NCBI GenBank assembly: GCA_036311285.1
Contig: JAXJQF010000104.1
Coordinates: 1-6,796, forward strand
DNA: 6,796 bases
Direction of reading: 5' to 3'
Source: JAXJQF01 sp036311285
Lineage (GTDB): Bacteria; Pseudomonadota; Gammaproteobacteria; Enterobacterales; Succinivibrionaceae
Shown: positions 1-5,437 of the stretch, piece after piece
Position numbering within the stretch: the stretch's first letter is position 1
Layout: each line of letters begins with the position of its first letter
The notes under the pieces: generated by a model
Seen by the model: only the letters and a program-made list of their open reading frames with translations
The model's database searches: none
Told to the model about the DNA's origin: nothing
Made by a program: the position numbers and the translations under genes

Positions 1-16
1 GTGTAATATACGTTTG

Positions 17-84
17 AAGGGGCATAAAGTATCTCTCTATTTTTGTTTAGCGCTTAAAATATTAGAGTACTTTTGCCCCTTTTT
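17..84 (+). terminator. Bulged long-stem inverted repeat, terminator-like on the plus strand
   Basis: The arms at 17-36 and 64-81 pair in three blocks: AAGGGGCA with TGCCCCTT (8 bp), AAAGTA with TACTTT (6 bp) and CTCT with AGAG (4 bp). Single unpaired T residues sit at 25 and 32, and the loop is 27 nt. A T-run (80-84) follows the GC-rich base of the stem on the plus strand, as in an intrinsic terminator for a gene left of the window. Read on the minus strand it starts about 10 nt after the stop codon of the membrane gene at 91-741, but no T-run follows there, so it would be a 3' stabilising hairpin at best. The long loop is unusual for a simple terminator. Confidence 0.5.
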
Positions 85-90
85 CAATGT

Positions 91-741
91 CTATATTTCC
101 AATATTTCCGTGAAGAACCAAAATTTTAGTTTTGAACTTGTTTCGTATGATTTTGCTTGTTTATTATCGTTTTCAATATTAACTCTTAAATTAGCTTGTA
201 ATTCAGTCGATAAATTTTTTACTTGTTGTGACTCAACTGTTTCTGTTGAACAATGATTACTATTTAAATCACGAGAAAAATCATCTTTTTTATACACAAT
301 TTCACTAATTCTGTTCTTTACAGAGAACCAAACAATCAAATTGTATATAACAACAAAAATTGTAATGATATTTAAAACAGGTATAAACGGCAAAATATAT
401 GAAATAATATACAATGTCTTCGAGGTAGAACATTTTTTAACAAACTTAACATCAAAATTTGCTAAAAAATATTCCTTACAACAATCCATAGCCTTTAAAG
501 TTGCTCTGATTTTTAGAAAAAAACAAATTATACCAGATAATACAAATGCAATTCCCGATGAATGCATTGTTTCCTCAGTTTTCTCACCTACAACCATAAC
601 TGTGGCTAGATTCCAGAGAATTGCTACAACAACAGGAACAAATGGCATAATCAACTCGAATAATAACGATTTATCCATTTTCTTTTTTATTGCATCAACA
701 CTCATAGTGGTATTTGTATTTTTCTTTATATCATTAACCAC
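91..741 (-). CDS. Hypothetical multi-spanning membrane protein, 216 aa
   Basis: I do not recognise this protein. It has a short charged N-terminus (about 1-25), a hydrophobic segment at about 26-51, a second at about 62-78, a polar stretch with three cysteines (87, 88, 104), and a long hydrophobic block at about 109-140 that may be one helix or a hairpin broken at PFIPVLN. A polar, Asn/Ser/Glu/Lys-rich tail follows (142-204) and ends in an aromatic, amphipathic stretch (205-216). The motif PF[VI]PV occurs at 33-37 and 118-122, hinting at an internal duplication. The start is GTG at 739-741, chosen because AAGGAG lies 5 nt upstream; ATG at codon 13 has no such site. It lies alone, about 520 nt downstream of the symporter gene on the same strand. 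Tail-region base use does not differ obviously from its neighbours. Function is unassigned. Confidence 0.75.
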   Translation of the reverse strand: MVNDIKKNTNTTMSVDAIKKKMDKSLLFELIMPFVPVVVAILWNLATVMVVGEKTEETMHSSGIAFVLSGIICFFLKIRATLKAMDCCKEYFLANFDVKFVKKCSTSKTLYIISYILPFIPVLNIITIFVVIYNLIVWFSVKNRISEIVYKKDDFSRDLNSNHCSTETVESQQVKNLSTELQANLRVNIENDNKQAKSYETSSKLKFWFFTEILEI

Positions 742-746
742 GACAA

Positions 747-752
747 CTCCTT
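747..752 (-). promoter_or_regulatory. Shine-Dalgarno site AAGGAG fixing a GTG start
   Basis: On the minus strand AAGGAG is followed by TTGTC and then GTG, a spacing of 5 nt. This is the only textbook ribosome binding site in the window; the three transporter genes have none as clear. It decides the start of the 216-residue membrane protein. Confidence 0.8.
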
Positions 753-778
753 ATAAATAGTTTTTTATACGAAAATCA

Positions 779-805
779 AGTATACCTCTTGATAAATACG
801 ATCAA
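779..805 (-). promoter_or_regulatory. Possible promoter for the small membrane protein gene
   Basis: On the minus strand TTGATC (800-805) is followed after 15 nt by TATACT (779-784), about 37 nt upstream of the GTG start. The -10 matches 5 of 6 consensus bases and the -35 matches 4 of 6, but the spacing is short. In DNA this AT-rich such matches are common by chance, so this is a candidate only. Confidence 0.25.
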
Positions 806-1094
806 ATCTAATCTCCTAGCGAGTTAGATACTATTTAACAACTTATATTGACTTTTTACTAAGAAGGAAACTAGTTATAAATAATACAATAAGAATAGAC
901 TTAGTAATAATACCAATAGAATTACTACTTAATCCATTGATGATTCTATAATATCAAAAAGTTGTTGCTTGTCTGTGATAGAAATAACAACAATAAAAAA
1001 ATTATGCTTGTAATGTACATATTTAAATCTATGTAACAATAGATATCTTTGCAACATATGCTAAAAGATGGAATATTGAAGTTTTATAGAATCC

Positions 1095-1130
1095 CCTCGT
1101 TATCACTCTAGATTGATAACGAGGTTTAAT
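1095..1130 (+). repeat. Perfect 11-bp hairpin in the gene-free stretch
   Basis: CCTCGTTATCA (1095-1105) and TGATAACGAGG (1114-1124) are exact reverse complements around an 8-nt loop. On the plus strand the stem is followed by TTTAAT, a weak T-tail, so it could end a short plus-strand transcript. On the minus strand the sequence after the stem is not T-rich. It is about 140 nt beyond the symporter stop codon, farther than expected for that gene's terminator. Its relative GC content makes it stand out from its surroundings. Confidence 0.6.
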
Positions 1131-1199
1131 AAGACGTTAACGTTCGAAAATAAAGTGTTCAATTTCTAGAGGCATACATAATTTAAAGAAATTAAACTT

Positions 1200-1216
1200 A
1201 CTTTTAGGTTAAAAGT
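1200..1216 (-). terminator. Weak terminator candidate behind the symporter gene
   Basis: ACTTTTA (1200-1206) and TAAAAGT (1210-1216) form a perfect 7-bp stem with a 3-nt loop, 45 nt after the symporter stop codon on the minus strand. The sequence that follows in that direction is moderately T-rich but has no solid T-run. With a mostly A-T stem, terminator strength is doubtful. Confidence 0.3.
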
Positions 1217-1261
1217 GAACATGTATAACTGCTTTAACTAAGATTTAATCTTTAAAAACAT

Positions 1262-2479
1262 TTAACTAATGGTTTTACGATAATCCTTATCAACCATTGT
1301 CGCAACTGTTGAATCTGACCATACATTTAAAGCCGTTTCAACCATATCAATAATTGCGTAAATTGGTAAAATCAAACCTAATAATTCAATTGAGACATTC
1401 ATTGAAGCAAGTAAACTTGCTGATAAGAAATAACATCCCATTGGAACACCTGCGTTACCAATAGCAGCAACTGTTGCAATACCAACCCATAAAACCATTG
1501 TCAATAAATCAATTTCAATACCATGGTTTTGCATTAGATACAAAACAGTAATAAAAATAAAAGCAGCACAACCATTCATGTTTATTGTTGTACAAATAGG
1601 TAATACAAATCTAGAAACATTTGTATGAATATTATTGTTTTGTTCTGCACATTGCATTGTTACTGGTAATGTACCTGCTGATGATTTTGTAAAGAATGCA
1701 ACTACTAGAGCTTTAAACATCTTTATTGCAGTTCTAATAGGATTGATTCTCTTAATCAACATAAACAGAGGTAATACCAAAAATCCTTGAATAAGATTAG
1801 AACTTAACACAACTGTAAAGTATTGACTTAAACCACCAATTGTAACTCCTGACGACAAATCACTAATAGAAATTGTAATAAAACCAAAGATACCTATTGG
1901 TAATAAACGAATAATGAATTTAACAATATAAAATGCAACTTCTTGTATTGAATCCAATAAATTACAAACCATTGTACGATTATCATTGTTCTTAATATTT
2001 ACAATTGCAATACCAACCACTATAGCTATTAGAAGTACACTTAATACGTTACCTTCTAAAATAGGTGAAACGATATTACTTGGAACGACATTTTCAAGAT
2101 ATGTTAGATAACCTGACTTATTTTCAATACCTGATTTGGCTACTACCTCATTAGTAATAATATTCTTTGGAGCAATAATGCAATACATTATTGCAGCAAC
2201 TGTTGCTGATAAGATTGTTGTCGTCAAGGTATAGAATAATGTTCTCTTCCATAAAAAACCTTGTGACTTTTGACTTCCAATTTTAGATATTGTTGTACAA
2301 ATTGTAATACCAATAATTGGAACACTGATAAACTTAAATAGTTTTATAAATACGTTGCCTATAAATCTAGCAGCATCCATCCCAAACTCTGACGGATACA
2401 GACCGTTTATTACACCACAAATTATTGCAAGTGCGAAAAATCCTGCGTATTTCCAAGATCTGTACTGAATTTTAACCAT
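1262..2479 (-). CDS. Dicarboxylate/amino acid:cation symporter (DAACS / glutamate-transporter fold), 405 aa
   Basis: This is a secondary importer of the inner membrane that couples amino acid or dicarboxylate uptake to Na+ or H+. Family marks appear in order: hydrophobic helices from about residue 11, Y83-T-L-T-T87 in TM3 (the third sodium site region of GltPh), EGNVLSVLL at 142-150, the HP1 hairpin loop KSSAGTLPVT at 265-274, the TM7 motif NMNGC at 300-304 (family usual NMDGT), the HP2 loop around GNAGVPMGC (341-349), and TM8 with D378, E381, T382, N385 and D389. Length is normal for bacterial members. By eye alignment with GltPh the aspartates equal to D394 and D405 are kept, while the substrate-carboxylate arginine (R397) is Glu, D312 is Asn and T314 is Cys. 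Glutamate or aspartate is therefore an unlikely substrate; a neutral amino acid is a guess. The start is ATG with no clear ribosome binding site. It is divergent from the MATE gene. Confidence 0.9.
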   Translation of the reverse strand: MVKIQYRSWKYAGFFALAIICGVINGLYPSEFGMDAARFIGNVFIKLFKFISVPIIGITICTTISKIGSQKSQGFLWKRTLFYTLTTTILSATVAAIMYCIIAPKNIITNEVVAKSGIENKSGYLTYLENVVPSNIVSPILEGNVLSVLLIAIVVGIAIVNIKNNDNRTMVCNLLDSIQEVAFYIVKFIIRLLPIGIFGFITISISDLSSGVTIGGLSQYFTVVLSSNLIQGFLVLPLFMLIKRINPIRTAIKMFKALVVAFFTKSSAGTLPVTMQCAEQNNNIHTNVSRFVLPICTTINMNGCAAFIFITVLYLMQNHGIEIDLLTMVLWVGIATVAAIGNAGVPMGCYFLSASLLASMNVSIELLGLILPIYAIIDMVETALNVWSDSTVATMVDKDYRKTIS

Positions 2480-2620
2480 GATACTTAATACCGTTTATTT
2501 ATACTAAAAACAGTTCTTACATTGAGTAAATTTATATATTTTGATACATAACTACTCAGTAAAAACTATAAACTATCAATTATATATAATGACACTTCAT
2601 TTATAAAAATTGAACGTTTA

Positions 2621-2638
2621 CCCCCCACAATTATAACA
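2621..2638 (-). promoter_or_regulatory. Extended -10 promoter with G6 start region, for the symporter gene
   Basis: Read on the minus strand, TGTTATAAT (2630-2638) is a perfect TATAAT preceded by the TGn extension, followed by TGT and six G residues (2621-2626). If the last T of the -10 is position -7, transcription would start at about 2623, inside the G-run, giving a leader of roughly 144 nt before the symporter ATG. No good -35 is visible at 16-18 nt, which is tolerated with an extended -10. Confidence 0.45.
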
Positions 2639-2708
2639 TAAAAATAATACGTATATTTATGAACAACATTACATATACAAAAACAATTTGAAATAATACA
2701 TTCTTATA

Positions 2709-2736
2709 TTGACAATAACAGTATTTTTGTTAGCAT
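2709..2736 (+). promoter_or_regulatory. Candidate promoter, MATE direction (TTGACA, 16 nt, TAGCAT)
   Basis: A perfect -35 TTGACA (2709-2714) is followed after 16 nt by TAGCAT (2731-2736), which matches the -10 consensus at 4 of 6 bases. Transcription would start near 2743 and give a leader of about 170 nt before the MATE start codon. The weak -10 limits confidence. Confidence 0.35.
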
Positions 2737-2793
2737 TACAACACTTTTAGTATGAATAAAATGTAGTAACACCACAATTGATGAATTAAGTAG

Positions 2794-2805
2794 TTGGTAT
2801 ACCAA
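2794..2805. promoter_or_regulatory. Perfect 12-bp palindrome, operator candidate
   Basis: TTGGTATACCAA is identical to its own reverse complement. TGGT/ACCA half-sites of this kind are common in operators of GntR-type and other dimeric repressors. A TAAAAT hexamer (2822-2827, 5 of 6 to the -10 consensus) begins 16 nt downstream, so a protein bound here would cover the -35 position of a promoter firing towards the MATE gene, about 110 nt before its start. No regulator gene is present in the window. Confidence 0.4.
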
Positions 2806-2914
2806 AATAACATATATCGCATAAAATATTACGCATATTAACAGCTTAAAAATCCGCCTACATTTTTCAAAATAAATTCAAAAAAGCATTACACTTTTAC
2901 AACGATATTCTTAT

Positions 2915-4306
2915 ATGAGTTTAACCAATACAACAAACATTAAAGCATTTTTGCATGAATCTAAAAACCTAACAAAACTTGCTTTTCCTATTTTTGTAGG
3001 TTCTTTTTGTAGTTCATGCCTAGGTCTTATCGACACCCTAATGGCATCTGACATTGGTACAGTTGATTTAGCCGCAATATCACTTGGTTCAACCATATGG
3101 ATGCCTTTTTGCTTATTCTGTTTTGGTATACCTTATGTGCTTGCTCCTATTTCAGCACACTTACATGGTGCAAAACGTGAGAATGAAATAGCAAAGACTG
3201 TATACAACTCATTATTCCCATCAATGTTCTTTACAATATTAGCAATGCTAATTTTAATTTTCTTGCCTAAACATATCTTGGGACATGTTGATGTGGAATT
3301 AGCACAAAAGACCTGTGACTACCTATTTTTTATGTCTTTAGGTCTACCTGGTACAGTCTTATTTCATGTCCTAAAAAACACATCAGAAGGTGTGTCTTAT
3401 GCGACCCCTTCAATGATAATTGGGATAGTTTGCTTAATATTAAACATCCCCGTTAATTACATCTTTATTTACGGTGAATTTGGAGCCCCAAGAATGGGGG
3501 CTATAGGTTGTGGAATTGCAACTACTTTTGTAAATTGGTTATCATTCTTCCTTATGCTTATCTACATTAAAAAGAATGTCAAACTAAAACATTTAAAAAT
3601 CTTCTCCAAATTAGAAAAAATTGATTTTTCACAAATCATATATATCTGCAAAATCGGACTACCTATCTCTTTTGCATTTATAATTGAAGTACTAACATTT
3701 TGTATTTTAGGTTATGGTGCAACGCCTTTTGGAACAGAAGCTGTTGCGGCCCACCAAATAGCCAATATTGTTGCAATCATAACATTTATGGTACCAATGT
3801 CAATGTGCGGAGCTTTAGCTATTCGTGTTGGTAATAGCTTAGGAGAAGGTTCATACCTAAGAACAAAAAGAGCAATAATAAGTTGCTTGTCACTTTCATT
3901 TATATTCATAATACCAATTGCGCTTTGTGTATTTGCGTGTAAAGAACATATAATACATATATTTTCACACGATCCTAAAGTTACCCAAATTGCAACTTCC
4001 CTATTTATATTTATTTTAATTTGGCAACTACAAGATTCATTATTTGGCACCGCAACAGGTATTCTAAGAGGTTTTAAAGATACTAAAGCTTTAATGTACA
4101 TAAACCTAGTTGCTTTATGGATATTAGGACTCCCAGCAGGATATTTAATCGGACATACAGACTATATCTTCAATAAACCTCTAGAAATCGTTGGTATGTG
4201 GGGAACAATCACAACGTGCTATGTAATAATAACAATTTTACTATGGATTAGAGCCTTTATCTTATTAAAGAACAAGCACAAGTATATCAACAAACCAGGT
4301 GTATAA
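2915..4306 (+). CDS. MATE family multidrug/metabolite exporter, NorM-like, 463 aa
   Basis: This is an inner-membrane antiporter that exports cationic drugs or metabolites against Na+ or H+. Twelve hydrophobic segments in two six-helix halves can be traced, with the usual family length of about 460. N-half signature: LAFPIFVGS (22-30), GLIDTLMAS (37-45), with D40 at the position of the cation-site aspartate D36 of Vibrio cholerae NorM. The C-half starts near 242 with KIGLPISFAFIIEVLTF; E258 matches the NorM E255 position. LQDSLFGTATGILRGFKDT (372-390) carries D374, matching D371, and is the second-half family motif; WILGLPAGY (402-410) follows. All three cation-site acids are thus present, pointing to a working protein. 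The ATG start agrees with family N-termini, but no ribosome binding site is visible. The DMT gene follows 83 nt later on the same strand with no terminator between, so one operon is likely. Substrate unknown. Confidence 0.93.
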   Translation: MSLTNTTNIKAFLHESKNLTKLAFPIFVGSFCSSCLGLIDTLMASDIGTVDLAAISLGSTIWMPFCLFCFGIPYVLAPISAHLHGAKRENEIAKTVYNSLFPSMFFTILAMLILIFLPKHILGHVDVELAQKTCDYLFFMSLGLPGTVLFHVLKNTSEGVSYATPSMIIGIVCLILNIPVNYIFIYGEFGAPRMGAIGCGIATTFVNWLSFFLMLIYIKKNVKLKHLKIFSKLEKIDFSQIIYICKIGLPISFAFIIEVLTFCILGYGATPFGTEAVAAHQIANIVAIITFMVPMSMCGALAIRVGNSLGEGSYLRTKRAIISCLSLSFIFIIPIALCVFACKEHIIHIFSHDPKVTQIATSLFIFILIWQLQDSLFGTATGILRGFKDTKALMYINLVALWILGLPAGYLIGHTDYIFNKPLEIVGMWGTITTCYVIITILLWIRAFILLKNKHKYINKPGV

Positions 4307-4389
4307 AATTAGGTTTACAATATAACTATAAAGTAACTAAACAAAACTGACTATTTAGAAGAAGTATACTAAAAGAAGTAAAAACAAAA

Positions 4390-5310
4390 ATGAGCAATGT
4401 ATTTCAAGGTCATCTATTAGCTTTCATTTGTACATTCATTTGGAGTACCACCTTTGTATCAACAAAAATACTTTTAGAAGTATTTACACCATTAGAAATA
4501 TTAGTTATTAGATTTACAATTGGGATCATAATTTTAAAACTTCTATCCCCTACAAGAGCAAAATTTGATTTAAAGAAAGAACCCTACTTCTTTTTAGCAG
4601 GTCTAACAGGTGTTACTCTTTATTTTCTATTAGAAAACATAGCCCTAATGTACACTACTGCGTCAAACGCTGGAATACTAATAGCAATAGTACCTTTATT
4701 TACTGCTATAACAACAAAAATCTTCTACCCAAATGAAGAAAAAGGGACAATCAACCTTTTCTTCATATTAGGATTTATTCTTGCCCTTATTGGGGTTTAC
4801 TTAATCTGCACCCAATACGATAATAATAGCGAAATCAAAATTAATCCTCTTGGTGATTTATTGATTATAATGTCAGCTGTTGTATGGGCATTTTACTCAG
4901 TTATAATAAAAAAAATAAACACCTTTAAAGGCTACTCGCAAAACCATATTACAAGAAAAAGCTTTGAATACGGAATTTTGTGTATGCTCCCAATTATAGC
5001 ATTTAGTGATTTCTCTATATCTATTGAAGATATGTCTTCTCCTAAGATGATATTAAACTTATTATTTTTAGGAGTATTAGCATCCGCAGTGTGCTTTACT
5101 ATATGGAGTATGTCAGTAAAAGCAATTGGAACAATCACATCAATAATTTACATATACCTATCACCTGCATTAACAGTTATAGCTGCATATATAATTTTAG
5201 GTGAAACAATTACTTCGAAAGGTTTTATAGGCTGCATATTAGTAATTTTGGGATTATTCCTCTCAAACAAACACTTGATGAACGTATTTAGTTTAAAAAA
5301 ATTGCAATAA
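4390..5310 (+). CDS. EamA-domain DMT superfamily transporter, 306 aa
   Basis: This is a ten-helix inner-membrane carrier of the drug/metabolite transporter superfamily; members typically export amino acids or other metabolites (RhaT/YdcZ/RarD-like relatives), and the substrate cannot be read from sequence. Two EamA repeats are visible. Repeat one covers about 7-140, with AFICTFIWSTTFVSTKILLE near its start and TTASNAGILIAIVPLFTAI (89-107). Repeat two covers about 153-292, with AVVWAFYSVIIKK (163-175) and the closing signature YLSPALTVIAAYIILGE (256-272). Length and ending are normal for the family. The ATG fits the usual short cytoplasmic N-terminus; only A-rich sequence precedes it, with AGAAG about 12 nt upstream, so the ribosome binding site is weak. 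It follows the MATE gene by 83 nt and ends inside a strong terminator stem, so it is probably the last gene of a two-exporter operon. Confidence 0.92.
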   Translation: MSNVFQGHLLAFICTFIWSTTFVSTKILLEVFTPLEILVIRFTIGIIILKLLSPTRAKFDLKKEPYFFLAGLTGVTLYFLLENIALMYTTASNAGILIAIVPLFTAITTKIFYPNEEKGTINLFFILGFILALIGVYLICTQYDNNSEIKINPLGDLLIIMSAVVWAFYSVIIKKINTFKGYSQNHITRKSFEYGILCMLPIIAFSDFSISIEDMSSPKMILNLLFLGVLASAVCFTIWSMSVKAIGTITSIIYIYLSPALTVIAAYIILGETITSKGFIGCILVILGLFLSNKHLMNVFSLKKLQ

Positions 5311-5343
5311 AAATACTCAATTTAATATTTTTATTGCATTTTT
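5303..5343 (+). terminator. Strong intrinsic terminator overlapping the DMT stop codon
   Basis: GCAATAAAAATA (5304-5315) and TATTTTTATTGC (5326-5337) are exact reverse complements around a 10-nt loop. One further T-A pair (5303/5338) extends the stem and T5339-5343 forms the tail; beyond a T-T mismatch, A residues at 5298-5301 could also pair with that tail. The stop codon TAA of the DMT gene (5308-5310) lies in the first arm. The structure may work in both directions and separates the exporter pair from asnA. Confidence 0.8.
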
Positions 5344-5376
5344 ATATTAAAGAAAATAAACTCACACAGTAACGTT

Positions 5377-5406
5377 ATTAGTTAAAGAATTTTTAATAAA
5401 ACTAAT
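5377..5406 (+). repeat. Inverted repeat in the asnA leader
   Basis: ATTAGTT (5377-5383) and AACTAAT (5400-5406) are exact reverse complements around a 16-nt A/T loop. The second arm covers the upstream in-frame ATG at 5405 and leaves the likely ribosome binding site and ATG at 5438 free. In DNA this AT-rich it could be chance. Confidence 0.3.
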
Positions 5407-5437
5407 GATGAAATATACAAATAAAGAGAAAAAAATC

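Larger units (their letters stand above)
753..1261. other. About 500-nt gene-free stretch between two minus-strand genes
   Basis: No open frame with a ribosome binding site is visible on either strand. The stretch holds the promoter candidate at 779-805, a perfect hairpin at 1095-1124, a 10-bp palindrome ACGTTAACGT at 1134-1143, and a small hairpin at 1200-1216 behind the symporter gene. The remainder looks like unremarkable AT-rich DNA. Confidence 0.6.
2480..2914. other. Divergent regulatory region between symporter and MATE genes
   Basis: This 435-nt region has no gene I can support. It is extremely AT-rich apart from a C6/G6 tract at 2621-2626. It contains a minus-strand extended -10 element (2630-2638), a plus-strand TTGACA element (2709-2714), a 12-bp palindrome (2794-2805), two copies of CGCATA 14 nt apart (2818-2823 and 2832-2837), and an imperfect direct repeat at 2732-2749 and 2885-2899. 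Confidence 0.7.

Noticed and set aside
14..256. Plus-strand open frame of 80 codons at the left edge
   Set aside because: It is antisense to the end of the 216-aa membrane protein, includes the hairpin at 17-81, and has no ribosome binding site.
341..760. Plus-strand open frame of 139 codons
   Set aside because: It lies opposite the membrane protein gene; its hydrophobic look comes from the reversed membrane segments, and no ribosome binding site is present.
848..885. TTGACT with a TATAAA further on, as a plus-strand promoter
   Set aside because: The spacing is about 22 nt; alternatives with correct spacing have poor -35 or -10 matches.
1058..1111. 17-codon plus-strand frame starting at ATG 1058
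   Set aside because: Too short, no ribosome binding site, and it runs into the hairpin at 1095-1124.
2811..2840. Two CGCATA copies 14 nt apart as an iteron-like array
   Set aside because: Only two short copies, with no further units and no replication gene nearby.
2911..3096. Minus-strand open frame of 61 codons over the MATE start
   Set aside because: Antisense shadow of the conserved N-terminal MATE sequence.
3712..4101. Minus-strand open frame of 129 codons
   Set aside because: It is antisense to the intact MATE gene across its conserved second-half motifs, with no independent support.
4932..5138. Minus-strand open frame of 68 codons
   Set aside because: Antisense to the second EamA repeat; no ribosome binding site or recognisable product.
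5405..5437. Upstream in-frame ATG codons as the asnA start
   Set aside because: They lack a ribosome binding site, lie in an inverted-repeat arm, and would add a Lys-rich extension not typical of the family, whereas ATG 5438 has AAAGAGAA 7 nt upstream.
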